Shown: positions 11,227 through 22,724 of the stretch, one piece after another
Position numbering within the stretch: position 1 is the first letter of the stretch
How the letters are laid out: every line of letters starts with the position of its first letter
From: Neoarius graeffei
Lineage: Eukaryota > Chordata > Actinopteri > Siluriformes > Ariidae
Assembly (NCBI RefSeq): GCF_027579695.1
Contig: NC_083590.1
Coordinates: forward strand, 16,193,656-16,257,655
Reading direction: 5' to 3'
DNA length: 64,000 nucleotides
Translations under genes and position numbers: made by a program
The notes under the pieces: generated by a model
Database searches by the model: none
Told to the model about the DNA's origin: nothing
What the model saw: only the letters and a program-made list of their open reading frames with translations

Positions 11227-14200
11227 ATAGTCCTTCATGACCGGGCAGTCCCAGAAAACATGGTAATGGTTTGCACTTTGATTTCCGCAATTCCTCCAAC
11301 AGACAGGGGAGTTATTATCATAGTGAGACTTCTGAGAAGGCGTAATGAAGTACCTAATCAGGCTTTTCCAGCCAAATTCCCTCCACTTCTGTGAGCTGGT
11401 ACACATCCATTGATACTTCCATACTGTTGTCCATTCTTCCTCAGATATAGTTATGCCTCCTTCTTTCTCCCATTTTATTTTAATATATAAAGTTGAATGT
11501 GGTTTCAAATTCGACAGTCGCTTATACAAGCATGAAATAGTTCTATCAATAGTTTCTGAATTATAGGCTTTTGTAAACAATTCAGTCAAACGGGTTGTTT
11601 TTGTTACATTTTTAATCTTCGTATCAACGTAGTGCCGCAGCTGCAGGGATCGATAGAAGTCTTGTTTTTCTAATAAATGTGTCCTTTTAAGCGTTTCAAA
11701 ACTGAGCAGTTTTTCATCTTTCATTACACTATATAAGGCTGTTATACCCTTAGCTATCCAGTCCTTGAATCTAGAGTCCAATTTATTAGGTGTAAACTCT
11801 GAGTCATAAGCACACCATTTAAGAGTTGTAATATCGCTCTCAAGTTCATGTTCCTTTATGATAGTTTTCAATGTTTTAAGGGTCCATTTCACCCATGGGT
11901 TATCAATGTTATTTATGTGGGTTTGTAGGTTGTTATCAGCTAAGATTGCCTGTATGGGGATGGAGGGTGTTTTTTCATCAATGTTTTTCCAGTGAGCAGT
12001 ATATGACGGGTTGCACCAGCATATCACTGCTCTCATCTGCGCTGATAAATAATAATATCTAAAATAAGGCAAGCCCCATCCTCCCTTTTGTTTAGCTAGC
12101 TGTAAAGTTTTGAGGCGGACCCTTGGTCTTTTACCTTGCCATATATATCTAGATAGCATTTTGTCCCACTCATTAAATTGGTTTTGGGTAATCTCTATTG
12201 GCAGTGTTTGAAATAAATATAAAAGTCTTGGCAGTATATTTATTTTAAGAGTCAATTCTTGAACTAAGGCTGAAGAAAGGAATTAAGTTCCATCTCGCTA
12301 GGTCATCCTTTATTTTTTTATGTATCGGTAGATAGTTCTGTTCTGATAATTTTGTAAGATCTTCTGGTAGTTTGATGCCTAAGTATTTAAAAGACTCTGT
12401 TTGCCACGCTAAGGGGTAAGTACTTTTGATTTCTCCTGGTGGGCTATAATTATAAGAGAGTCACTGGGTTTTACTTGTATTGATTTTGTAGCCTGATAAT
12501 TGACCGTACTGCTCAAATGATTGCATCAATTTAGGTAGCGAGTACGTTGGATGCCCAAGGTAGATCAAAATGTCATCCGCATAGCAGGCCAATTTATATT
12601 CCGTCCCTTTAATAGTGATTCCCTTGATGTCTTAATTTTGTCTCATGTACTGAGCTAGTGGTTCCAAACACAATGAAGAGTAATGGTGACCATGCACAAC
12701 CCTGTCTGGTGCCCCTTTCTAGGGTAAAATTATTTGATAAATATCCATTGATTTTAATCCTAGCAGTCGGATTGCCATATAGTGCCTGTATGGTTTTAAT
12801 AATTGTATCATGGGAGCCGAATCTATGTAGGACTCTGTAGAGAAAGTTCCAGTTGACCGAATCGAAGGCCTTTTCAACATCTACGCTTACCACAATTGCT
12901 TTAATTTCATTTTTTTTGTATATGATCTACAATATGTAGTGTCTTTCGTATATTGTCTTGTGTTTGGTGTTGACGTATGAAACCTGTTTGATCATTATGT
13001 ATCAATGTTGGTAGGAACTCTTCTAATCGTTTGGCCATGATAGAGGTAAATAGTTTATAGTCTATATTAAGAACAGAAATTGGCCTAAAAGATCCGCACT
13101 CCATTTTATCCTTGCCTTCTTTTGGTATGGCTGAAATTATTGCCTCCTTCCAGCTGGGTGGCGTTTGTGCTTTTTCTAAAACCCAATTCAGTGCGGGAAG
13201 TAAAACAGGTATTAGTTCTTTTTTCAATTCCTTGTACCACTCTGCCGTGTAACTATCAGATCCTGGTGACTTGCTTAATTTAAGCCTACTAATTGCAACT
13301 TTTAATTCTTCTTCAGTTATATCCACAGTCATTAGTTCATTTTGTTCTTCATCTAGAGTGGGTAAATCTAGGGGATTCAGGAAGCTGTCAATTTGGGTTA
13401 CACTCCTACCAGGGACTTCAGAATATAGGGTTTTATAAAACACTTCAAAAGCTTCCTGAATTTCATTTAGTTTATTTTTTCATCACTTTTGTTCTTGGAT
13501 CCCTAATTTTATGAATTGTATTTTCGGCTATCTTTTTTTTTTTTTTTCAGTTTCCACACCAATACTTTCATAGATTTAGAGCCACTTTCGTAGTGTCTCT
13601 GTTTCAAAAACATAAAATTTTTCTTGATTACTTGTGTGGCCAGACTAATAATTTCATTCCTGATATTTCTAATTTCTCTTAATGTATCCTGTGCCAAATC
13701 CAATTTATGCTTTCCTTCTAATTCCTTTAGCTTGTTTTTTAAGTCCTCCAATTTTTTATTCCTATTTTTTTCTTAAATGAAGATATTGCTATAATTTTCC
13801 CTCTGAGAACAGCCTTCAAAGTATCCCATAACATGGGAGGTGAGACCTCTCCAGTATCATTGAACTCTAAGAAGAGACTAATTTCAGATTCAATTTGTGT
13901 CTTAAAAGATGGATCATTCAGCAGGCTTGAGTTCAATTTCCATGTATTATTTTTTGACCGCAGGTTAAGATCAATGGATAAGTATATTGGTGCATGGTCA
14001 CTTAGATCTATTGTCCCGATTCCACAAGTATGTATTTTATCTTTATCCTTCCCAAATATTATGAAATAATCTATTCTTGTGTAGAGAGAGTGAGGGGCAG
14101 AATAGTGAGTGTAATCCCTTCTGTTAGGGAGAAAGTCTCGCCATATGTCAATTAAGCTCACCTCCTCAAAAAGTATATTTACCTTCTTATATAGGGACTT

Positions 14201-15080
14201 CATATCATGGGGTTTTCTACTAGACGAGTCTAACTTTGGCTGTAGATGTATATTTAAATCCCCTCCACAGACCAAAAGGCCTTCTGTTTCCGTTACCATA
14301 ATATTAGTGATTTTTTTGGAAGAAAGTGATATCACTCCCTGGGGGTGCACAGACGTTCAATAGGGTAATTGGATTCCCATCTATCTTACCCCTTACTAAA
14401 ATAAATCTGCCCTCCTTATCACCCATTTCGAATACTTTTTCAAAATTTAGCTTGTTTGAAATGAGGGTAGCAACTCCTCTCCTATGTCCTGATTTGTATG
14501 AAGAAAAAAACACATTAGTGAAGCCCATTTTTTTTTTTTTTTTTTACATGCTCCTTACCTGTCAAGTGGGTCTCCTGTAAATAAACTACATGGGCTTGTT
14601 CTGTCCTCACTTTAGATAGGATTTTGCTACGTTTAATTGGATTCAACAGCCCATTGACGTTAAACGAGATTAATTTTACTTTGTTACTAGCCATGTGGAT
14701 TTACTTGTAAGTGTATCAACAGAATAAACAAAATGAGACTGAACAGATAGGAACACCGAACATAAGTAAAAGATAAAGAAAACGTGATTCCAAGGCTGGG
14801 GTCTCTAATAGATGACCCTGAGCTAAGCTAGATAAAATGTCCAGCTGTGGGGGAAAGCCTCTCCCACCTATTGGCTGAGGGCCCCCACCATGGCACTCGG
14901 AAAGAGGAGGAAAAAGGTCTCTGTTCATTCCACAGAAAATGTGTCCTTATGCATCCCTCGCCTGTATATATTCTCACCTAACTGGGATAAAGGTATAAAT
15001 GCAAATATCTTGAAGTGAACACAACACCGCCTATTTTAAGTTCTGTTTAGCTCTCCGACACTTTAAAAGTCAATCAAAAC

Positions 15081-16103
15081 TTATAACTCCTCTGGAGAGG
15101 GTGAGGGCTGCCTTCTGAAGGCTCGCAGTCTCTCCTCGATACTTTTCTCTCGCTCCTCACCTGTCCCTCGCCGGCTCGGTCTTCCCACTGTTTCCCAGGC
15201 GGAGCGGGACAGCTGCTCAGCCAGACTCTCCCTCGGTGTAATCACGCTGACTGGCAGCCCTCTGTCCTTCATGTCTATGGTCGCTTCCTCCGCTGTCCGA
15301 TACAGTTGCGTCCCATCCTCGTAAAACACTCGTAGTTTAGCTGGGAACGGAGTCTGGAAGCGGATATTTCTCTGCTTTAACACTCGCTTCGCCTCAGCAG
15401 ATTCCTTCCTCTTCTGCAGGACTGCTGGGGGGTAATCCTGCTCAAAGTATATTAGCCTCCCGTTCAGAAAAACCTTCTTTCCCCAAGCCTTGCACAGAAT
15501 CTCTTCTTTAATCCTGTAGCGGAGGAATTTGACTATTATTGACCGCGGCTTATCTTCCCTGTCTCCGGCGGGTCTTGGCGCCAGTGCGCGGTGCGCCCTC
15601 TCGATGTCGAGCTCCTCGGTTGGGGGGAAAATCGCCAGCGTGTCCCGGAATAGTTTTCCCACAAGCTCCACCATAGATGATCCCTCAGCTCCTTCGGGAA
15701 CATTGTATATCCTTAAGTTCTCCCGTCGGGATCTCCCTTCATGATCGAGTAGCTTGTTTTCTTGCTGATACGTGACTTTTATCATCTTGTTCAACACTTG
15801 CTCCACGTTTTGAACACAGTCTTCCACTTTTTCAATTCGCACCTCCGCCATCTTTTGGTTGACGTTAGTGATCTCGGATTTAATATCGTTTAGTTGTTCT
15901 TTTGTGTCTCTTCGGAAGTCCTGAATTTCCTCCAAAACTTTGGTCAGACTTGCAGCGTCATTTGAGTAAGGGTTAGCATTAGCTCCGCCATCTTGTGCCT
16001 GTAGGGGAGCTATTCTCTGGATTTTTTTCATTTGCAAGCACTGCATCGGTGTTTTCTTTGTTGGTTTGCTCCTTCCCCATTCTTGCCCCTCTTGTCTGTT
16101 CAA
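15081..16103 (-). CDS. L1 ORF1 RNA-binding protein
   Basis: An uninterrupted 340-codon frame upstream of ORF2 in the L1. The order of parts is that of L1 ORF1p: a basic N-terminus, a predicted coiled coil at roughly residues 50-115 (rich in E, K, I and N heptads), an RRM-like core starting RSRRENLRIYNVPEGAEG at about residue 130, and a basic C-terminal domain with KFLRYRIKEEIL and FEQDYPPAVLQKR. These proteins trimerise, coat the element RNA and aid target-primed reverse transcription. It is open from start to stop although ORF2 is broken, so the insertion is not extremely old. It is unlikely to have a host function. Confidence 0.85.
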   Translation of the reverse strand: MNRQEGQEWGRSKPTKKTPMQCLQMKKIQRIAPLQAQDGGANANPYSNDAASLTKVLEEIQDFRRDTKEQLNDIKSEITNVNQKMAEVRIEKVEDCVQNVEQVLNKMIKVTYQQENKLLDHEGRSRRENLRIYNVPEGAEGSSMVELVGKLFRDTLAIFPPTEELDIERAHRALAPRPAGDREDKPRSIIVKFLRYRIKEEILCKAWGKKVFLNGRLIYFEQDYPPAVLQKRKESAEAKRVLKQRNIRFQTPFPAKLRVFYEDGTQLYRTAEEATIDMKDRGLPVSVITPRESLAEQLSRSAWETVGRPSRRGTGEEREKSIEERLRAFRRQPSPSPEEL

Positions 16104-16612
16104 GTAGGACCTGAAAACCTAGTATTTGACGGTCTAACGGGGTGAAATAACTATTTTTGCGAGGGAGCTGCTACTTTAGGCTGCCATTCAGGATGATGAC
16201 ATCACTGGAACCTCATTGCTGCATTTTAATGAAATGTGAGGGGAAGCCGGGCTTCCGGTGCCGTCTTAAAGCAATCACCACTGACAGAGATGGACTGGAA
16301 GATTATTTACTATTTTAACATTTATCATCATCATCATTAATTCTTTTCATTAAAAAATTCAAAATAACAAAATGATTGTTGTCGTGGCTTTCAGTTTATT
16401 GGAAGTTCATTTCTGCTCTTTTTTAATTTTTATTTAAAAGCCTTTATCTATTCATTTTTACTTCATCAGTTCTATGGCATTAACGTCTCATTTTAGCTTT
16501 TAAACTCTATATTCCTGAGATCATTTCCACCATGTCACTGCTGCTTTAAACCCTGCAGCTCACACAGAGGGCAGTTAGTTTGTGTCTCAGGTGCAGTTTG
16601 TATGATTAGTTA

Positions 16613-17165
16613 AGGCCTCTGCATGCTCTTGCGACAAGGCTTTCGCAGATAGCTTTTCGCAGACAGTTGTAATTTATCGTTGAGCGGGGAGTATAAGCGT
16701 GTATAGGCAAGCGCGATGTTATTCACCGCCACAACGCAAGGGGGCGCGAAGTCGCAAAATCACTAGGAGTAGTTGGTGGGTGTGGTTAGTGGAGTGTTTA
16801 TCTTCTGGTTACTGAGCAACAGGTCATTCAACACCGCTGTCCTTATAATGACTTGAACTGGAGTCGTATAGATGTACGTACTTCCTCACTCCTCGATCAA
16901 CCGCGCTTAGTGCTGCTCCATCTTCGCTCATGTTTTTAAAAATGGCGGTCGTGAAAACAAACCAAACCGGGGAAGTAGGGAAGCAGAAGTGTGTGTACAG
17001 CGGATGTAGAGTGGACCAATCAGAGCCCTCTTGTCTGCGATGCTGTCTGCGGTGGTCACAAATTTTGGGAGGTGCGCGCAGAGCATCTGCGAAGCGGGGG
17101 GGGGCTTCGCAGACGCCATCTGCGACGCTGTCTGCGAGGACTGGGTTGTCAGCATAAATTGGCCC
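16613..17165. mobile_element. PIF/Harbinger-type nonautonomous element
   Basis: Comparison with the empty paralogue at about 31660 (GATTAGTTACAGTG) gives exact boundaries. The insert is flanked by TTA at 16610-16612 and 17166-17168, the 3-bp duplication used by PIF/Harbinger elements. Termini AGGCCTCTGCATGCTC and (minus) GGGCCAATTTATGCTG are inverted relatives. The interior is rich in CTGCGA/TCGCAG words, including a short G-rich run at about 17096. No transposase frame. 553 bp. Confidence 0.8.
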
Positions 17166-17421
17166 TTACACTGTTGTAGTGAATTTCACAGTGATTTCAG
17201 ACACATTGCAGTCGGATCAAGTCCCGTTTTGTGCTGCAGCTTCTCACATACGTCCATCTGACCCAAAGACTCTGTGACAAATCATCAGTGTGCAGTGAAA
17301 AGAAACAATCTTCCTCCTCAGGACATTGATGATGAACCTAAAACCTCTGCTTCAGTCTCACTATTAGAGAATGTGTCTTACTGAGGAGCAGGTCATGTGA
17401 CTCTCAGAGAGATGATCTTAC

Positions 17422-17595
17422 CCCAGTGTCTCCAGTTTACAGTGAGGATTCTCCAGTACAGCACAGAGACGCTTCACTCCTGAGTCTCCCAGATTATTCT
17501 TCGACAGATCCAGTTCTCTCAGGTGTGAGGGATTTGATCTCAGAGCTGAACTCAGAGCAGCACAGCCTTCATCTGAGACACCACAACCACACAAC
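17422..17595 (-). CDS. NLRC3-like LRR exon
   Basis: A 174-bp exon bounded by a CTGCAG acceptor and a GTAAGATCATC donor, open throughout. It codes for the two-part repeat [18 protein letters not shown] plus [15 protein letters not shown] and ends in the CKLETL segment. SKNN replaces the TNNN/THNN of the other copies. The start and end phases equal those of all other LRR exons here, so it can join to any of them. It lies in duplication unit 1, whose upstream intron holds a Harbinger-like insertion on the downstream side. Partial gene: no NACHT exon is in reach. Confidence 0.8.
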
Positions 17596-17856
17596 CTGCA
17601 GAGACACAATGACACACACTTCATCAACAGATTTTCAACTTGGTTTAATTCTTACTTTAAGATGATGAAAGTAAAAATTTATTTTATTATTCAGAATGCT
17701 ATGAGGATTTAATATCACCTGTTTATTCTCATTAACAGTGTAATTAATAATGATAATACTGAGTGTTCTATTGAGTTTCTCTCCTCTGTTGTGTGTGATA
17801 TTAAACCATCAGCAGCTGAAGCTGAACAGAGAACAGCAGAGAGACCATGAACTTTA

Positions 17857-17859
<3 letters not shown>

Positions 17860-17894
<35 letters not shown>
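17860..17894. repeat. (GA)n microsatellite
   Basis: A pure GA tract. The paralogous units at about 32382 and 51165 have shorter tracts, so it is length-variable between copies. Confidence 0.9.
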
Positions 17895-17897
<3 letters not shown>

Positions 17898-18165
17898 AAT
17901 CTCAGATGGTTCTCTACTAGACTTATAGTGCACTACACAGGGGCAATAAACTTGTTTCTCCAGAGTCTACAGAGTGCATTTATAGAACACTATAGATTTA
18001 TATTATTGTAGAATCGGAGAAGTAAACAATGATTATTCCATATAAATCCTACAAACATTCAGCCACTCGTTCTTGAGACAGCGTGCGAACAAGAATTAAA
18101 AAAAAATGGACAGAAAACCCAAAAACATACCGGTTTCACCTCTCAGTGTTGGAGGAATAAAAATG

Positions 18166-21099
18166 CAGGGTTCAACATTAGCACTTGCCCGATGGCCCGG
18201 TGGTGTTTTTTATGTCTTTCGGGCAACTAAATTTGGCCAAACAGTGGCCCGGGCGGGCCAGTACGTTTTCGATACAAATCAACAAATTTTATTCAGGCCT
18301 AGACATTAAGCATTTACCACTGGTGGCCCATTGGAATTGAAAAGTTACTGGCCCACATGGAAAACGTGGTGGCCCGAATGCGTGTGGTATCCGAACCACG
18401 GCTGCCACAGGGAGCCGCTGCTAGCACCATAGGTGCTTGCACAAAGAGGGGGGTCCGAGGGCCCTCCCCCGGAAAATTTTGATTTTTCAACTCATATTCG
18501 TGCATTCTGGTGCATTTTAAGGTGAAATTAATGAAAATAAGATTATTCATATTTTGCTCACATAATTATATCTTTATTCACATTGATATTTTATTGTTTG
18601 CATTTCTTGTTCTATCAATTTCTTAGTTACATTTAAAAATTTCCTTTGTTCTCTGTTCGTTTAACACATGCTGTTGATTACTGTTTTACATTAACAATTG
18701 TTTGTATAAGTTTTAGAATAAGCTAAGTTTTGCCTCACCATGCAACTAACTTGTTTATAGAATAAGCTTTGCCTGTAACCCACCCTGTGTGATGGAGACA
18801 TATTTCCCTTTTTTGTCATGGTTTCAACTTTGGCTCATATATTCTCAACATTGTAGATATTGAATTCTCACCACTGTAGATATTCTTATAGAAATACAAT
18901 TAACTTTTTAAATACACCTTTATATAGTAGCCACAAGACACACACAGGCCAGTCCCAAGTCTGGATGAAAGGTGAGGGTGGCATACTAACCCTTATCATG
19001 CTGGATTTAAATGGGCATTTTTATTGCCCATGAAGAAGTTTTATTTCTTAATTAATAAAATATCATGAGAATCATTGACAAACCATACATTTACTGAAAG
19101 GGTGGACTTTGGGGAATAATCTAGTGAGATTTTTGCAAAGCCTTACCTGCTCGGGGGTGATTTATAACCCTAATTACCTGTTAATTAGCTCATTAACAGG
19201 TATGCTCAGGTGAGCCAAAAAGGGGTGAAATGTATTTTTTTTAATAAGACAAGATATAATCACCAAATTTTCAGGATATGTCCTTGGGGGAACTAGTAGT
19301 AAATTTTTGCAAATTCAGCTCATTTGCATAAACCGTTGCCATGGCAACAGCAGATAGCCTAGCAACTGGGGGTATACTGGGTTTAGCATGGTCTGGTTCT
19401 ACCAGAGAGGGTCAAAATAGTTATTATTTGTTGTAATGAACTAATGTAGACCTAGTTTGGCTATTTTGATAGATTTCATCATCTTTGGATATTTGAATAA
19501 TATAATATATGGGATCAGATCTAATTTACCACATTATTTTATCTGTTCTTCTATTTCAGTCATAGCAACCAACATTTATACTTCATTCTTTAATCACTAA
19601 AAGTTGATACACGTATAGCCATATTTCTTGGCAGTGTATCCTGAAATTTTGATATTAATATACAAAGTCTGAACGATTTTACACCATCTGAAGCTAAAGT
19701 GCGTGTGGTGAAATGCTGTTTTACGATTTGGCGAGTTGTAAACCGAGCGTCACATCGCGCGCTCTGATTGGCTGCCGAGTTCAAAATGAAGCCGTTCGTT
19801 CACACCTGATAGTTAATTTATGCACGATCGTATTTAAACTGTTTACCTGGCCTTTGGCCAGGTTGGATATGGAATCAATTTTGTGCCAAAATGTTCATAC
19901 AATACTTTTGAAATATCAAACAAAAACTACAAATCAAAATACAAAAAAAAAAAGTCTAGTTTTTTAGACTGGTAAACAAATTGTGTAATCGTGCAAAATA
20001 TCAGTCTATTACTCTTCAGAAACCTTTTTTGTTCCGCGTCTTTCTCAGTTTTGTTTGATGTAATTTATTTTGGTTGTGATTCCAGCTTTCTCGTTTGCGT
20101 TCCCTGACTTTTTACTTGCAGTTTTGGCACAAACTTCACGTGTGGGTGGGCTGTCCAGGAATGCATTCCCATTGGGTAACTTGTGTTTGACTGACAGCTA
20201 CACTCAGCCATTCCCCTGGAGGCTGTTGCGGCCATTTCCTACTCGGATTTTGTACTACTGCAACACATTTGTCCCGTACTTACACTTTGTTGAATTAATT
20301 CAATATCATAGTCGCCACTGAAGTCCACTCGATCCTTGTTTACCGTCAATGGATCGGTCACTCATCAAACAGTCCGCCAGAATCCGAGTAGGGAATGGCT
20401 GAGCGTAGCTGTCAGTCAAACACAAGTTAGCCAATGGGAATGCATTCCTGGACAGCCCACCCACACGTGAAGTTTGTGCCAAAACTGCAAGCAAAAAGTC
20501 AGGGAGCGCAAACGAGAAAGCTGGAATCGCAACCAAAATAAATTACATCAAACAAAACTGAGAAAGACGCGGAACAAAAATAAAAGGTTTCTGAAGAGTA
20601 ATAGACTGATATTTTGCACGATTACACGAATAATTTGTTTGCCAGTCTAAAAAAATGGACTTTTTTTGTATTTTGATTTGTAGTTTTTGTTTGATATTTC
20701 AAAAGTTTTGTATGAACATTTTGGCACAAAATTGATTCCATAGTTGGGGAGCGTGGAGTTTGAACATATTTCTATTTGAATTTCACCATTCTGATGGTCT
20801 CCTTCCTGCCAAAATGACGCTTCCAAACAGCGCCGAACATCTCCGAAGATGCACAAAGACGACACACTCCTGCCGCGGGGCGGAGCAGGATGAAAACAAA
20901 GATGGCTGACCTCGTGTTGAAAAAGTGCATTTTACGAACAATTTCTTCACAATTCTGGGTAAAATATGAGTAATAAAATTTGTTAATGTGTATCCAAAAC
21001 GTACTGGCCTGCCCGGGCCACTGTTTGGCCAAATTTAGTGGCCCGAAAGATGTAAAAAACACCGCCAGGCCATCGGGCAAGTGCTAATGTTGAGCCCTG
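18166..21099. mobile_element. Nonautonomous hAT-type element with ~130-bp inverted ends
   Basis: The left end CAGGGTTCAACATTAGCACT and the right end, read on the minus strand CAGGGCTCAACATTAGCACT, stay similar for about 130 bp (GCCCGATGGCC, TTTGGCCAAACAGTGGCCCG). The CAGGG start is typical of hAT elements. The left flank is NLR unit 1, but the right flank is not NLR sequence, so no TSD can be defined. No transposase frame is recognised. A foldback element (19868-20742) is nested inside. Confidence 0.7.
19868..20742. repeat. Large foldback (inverted repeat) element
   Basis: The left arm 19868-20251 and the right arm 20373-20742 are inverted copies that agree over almost their full length by eye, both starting TATGGAATCAATTTTGTGCC. 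The left arm has one short extra piece (about 22 bp near 20215). The spacer is about 120 bp. Flanks GTTGGA and GTTGGG could be a short target duplication. The open frames inside (20070-20321 and 20306-20536) are the same sequence read from the two arms and are not genes. Confidence 0.85.
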
Positions 21100-21100
21100 T

Positions 21101-21262
21101 TATTACTCATATTTTACCCAGAATTGTGAAGAAATTGTTCATAAAATGCACCTTTTCGATACGAGGTCCGCCATCTTTGTTTTCTTCCCGCTCCGCGGCA
21201 GGAGTGTGTCATCTTCGGAGATGTTCGGCGCTGTTCGGAAGCGTAATTTTGGCGGGAAAATT
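21101..21262. repeat. Inverted partial copy of the preceding hAT interior
   Basis: From TTATTACTCATATTTTACCC onward this is the inverted copy of about 20806-20985, with the shared right terminal repeat (20986-21099) between the two arms. The copy starts directly at the element end without its own terminal repeat, then changes to retroelement sequence at about 21263. Confidence 0.75.
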
Positions 21263-21269
21263 GCATCTT

Positions 21270-21563
21270 GTAGACGATGCCATTCACAGGCGCATGGCTC
21301 AACACAGGAGAGCCAGTTCCTCAGGCCAGGACTCTGCTGTCTACCTTCATCTTAACAACAAAGGACACTCATTTCAGGATTGCAACATACGCATTTTAGC
21401 CAGAGACGATCGTTGGTATGAGCGAGGAGTTAAAGAAGCCATTTTTGTCAACCTGGAACAGCCATCACTGAACAGAGGTGGGGGTCTAAGACATCATTTA
21501 TCAGCCACCTACAATGCAGTCCTTGGCACACTTCCCAGACAACTGAATGCACACCAAAACCCA
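21270..21563 (+). pseudogene. GIY-YIG endonuclease tail of a Penelope-like retroelement
   Basis: The open frame carries RMAQHRRASSSGQDSAVYLH, KGHSFQDCNIRILARDDRW, ERGVKEAIFV and PSLNRGGGLRHHLSATYNAV. This is the C-terminal part of the GIY-YIG-like endonuclease joined to reverse transcriptases in fish Penelope-type retroelements. The R..QHRR stretch would follow the GIY-YIG core, which is missing: the 5' side is replaced by the inverted hAT fragment ending at about 21262. The E of ERGVKEA is the expected catalytic-region glutamate. No RT is present. The family name is from memory. The fragment cannot be functional alone. Confidence 0.5.
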
Positions 21564-21908
21564 GCTGTTTTCAGTGAGTACGTTTACATGCACGTCCAAA
21601 TCAAGCTGCTGTTGGTAATCGAGCAAAGGGTCCCAGCAGGGGTGCCAGAGAAATCCAATCCTACATGCACAAGTGAAATCGGGCTATTGTGCAAGGTGCA
21701 TTGTGCACCCGAGCCACACGTGGCGCTACACGCCCCATCGTGTTGGTACACTTCCGGTTGTCGTCATGAAGAAGAGCTATAGACCCTTTTCACATGACGT
21801 CACGACAAACGCGGCCGCCATTTTGGACGTGTACTACCAGTAGTTTACCACAGCCAACATTGAGGAACGGCAGCAAAGAAAGTTTTTACTTTCAGCAAGA
21901 CTTCCATC

Positions 21909-22067
21909 ATGCCACTATATTGTTGTGCACCTGGATGTAGTAACCATCAACAAACAAGGCAAGGTTTATCATTTTATCGGATCCCGACAGAGAAGATGGA
22001 TAGCGGCCATTAACAGATTGGCAGCCCTTGGCATACCAGCGCTTGTGTAGTGACCACTTTGTTGGAG
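21909..22067 (+). pseudogene. THAP-finger first exon of ISL2EU transposase, frameshifted
   Basis: From the ATG at 21909: MPLYCCAPGCSNHQQTRQG and LSFYRIPTE, then the frame breaks. Neighbouring frames give RWIAAINRL and, after a second shift, RLCSDHFVGG followed by a GTAAGA donor at 22068. The C-x4-C..W..C-x2-H layout is that of the THAP zinc finger, which binds the transposon ends in this transposase family. Two frameshifts make it nonfunctional. The same exon is intact at 60804-60986. Confidence 0.7.
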
Positions 22068-22372
22068 GTAAGACGAATGAAATTAGCCAGAAAAGGCATT
22101 ACATTGCTGTTAACATTCTGTGGCGGCGAGTGTGTAACCAAATAGGCTAAAATAACCCATTGTAACCTCTTTGTTCTTCTGTAGTAGCTATTGTTGACTA
22201 GCTAATGTCAACAAGTAGCTGGTATGTTACTGTAGCAATGTTTACGTTCAGTCATTTGGATGACTGTTAAAACCTTTCAGTCTCAAGTTTTTCCTTTACT
22301 GTATTTACTAGCTTACTGTAATTATGATCCGGCAGCTATTTACACCGGATCCAGTATAAATAGCCGCCGGAG

Positions 22373-22710
22373 CCAACGTCCGAGGTTCCAGAGCGCGCTC
22401 CGGCTTGCTCTCCCTCAAATTAAGCAGTGCGCGCCGGCTTGCTCCCGGAGTGCTCCGGCCGAGGTTCCCCTCAAATTAAGCAGCGCGCGCCGGCTTGCTC
22501 CCAGAGTGCTCCAGCCGAGGTTCCGGAGCACACTCCGGCCGAGGTTGCCCTCAAATTAAGCAGCGCGCTCCGGCTTGCTCCGGAGCAAGCCGGAGCGCGC
22601 TCCGTAACCTCGGCCGGAGCACTCCTGGAGCAAGCCAGAGCGCGCTCCGGAACCTCGGCCGGAGCACTCCTGGAGCAAGCCGGAACGCGCTCCGGAACCT
22701 CGGACGTTGG
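22373..22710. repeat. GC-rich palindromic minisatellite inside ISL2EU
   Basis: The outer arms start CCAACGTCCGAGGTTCC (22373) and end in its complement at 22710. Within each arm a unit of roughly 55-60 bp containing GAGCGCGCTCCGGCTTGCTC is repeated. The centre, 22562-22601, is a perfect 40-bp palindrome. Several open frames cross this stretch only because of its base composition. Confidence 0.9.
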
Positions 22711-22724
22711 CGTGTATGTGTATG

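Larger units (their letters stand above)
8916..14694 (-). pseudogene. L1 ORF2 (endonuclease/reverse transcriptase), broken
   Basis: ORF2 starts at an ATG at 14694 (minus) with FNVNGLLNPIKR and LQETHL, the N-terminal motifs of the APE endonuclease. The reverse transcriptase follows at about 13440-12500: SFRPISVLNIDYKLF, DVEKAFDSVNW, RGTRQGCAWSPLLF and the catalytic YADD near 12575. The C-terminal zinc-knuckle-like segment (CWRNCGN, NHYHVFWDCP) lies near 11290. The frame is disrupted near 14320, 13740, 13510, 12900, 12600 and 12260, and twice by inserted elements. The last piece (8916-9125) continues the protein after both insertions are skipped. It is not functional. It would have copied the element RNA at the genomic target. 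Confidence 0.9.
8711..16212 (-). mobile_element. Near full-length fish L1 LINE with nested insertions
   Basis: A minus-strand L1-type retrotransposon with 5' end at about 16212 and a poly(A) tail (poly-T at 8712-8722 on the plus strand). The flanks carry a target-site duplication: TCATTGCTACATTTT at 8701 and TCATTGCTGCATTTT at 16213, one mismatch. It holds ORF1 (15081-16103), ORF2 (about 14694 to 8916, broken) and two later DNA-transposon insertions (9225-10157 and 10201-11226). Removing these leaves about 5.5 kb, normal for a complete L1. Ends, TSD and both ORFs together make this a full-length insertion that decayed afterwards. Confidence 0.9.
16495..18165 (-). repeat. NLR duplication unit 1 (truncated)
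   Basis: Apart from the insertion at 16613-17165, this stretch matches 31551-32665 by eye: the same intron sequence, the same LRR exon, the same (GA)n and the same flanks up to GGAGGAATAAAAATG. The match stops at 18165, where the hAT element begins. The counterpart of the sequence that should follow (TCAGTGTAATTTATG, as at 32668) is absent, so the unit is truncated there. Confidence 0.75.

Noticed and set aside
16928..17261. Overlapping frames on both strands at about 17 kb
   Set aside because: They lie in and beside the Harbinger-type element with its CTGCGA-rich interior. No conserved protein.
20070..20536. Two matching 'proteins' starting MV.IPAFSFA on opposite strands
   Set aside because: They are the two arms of one inverted repeat, not two genes.
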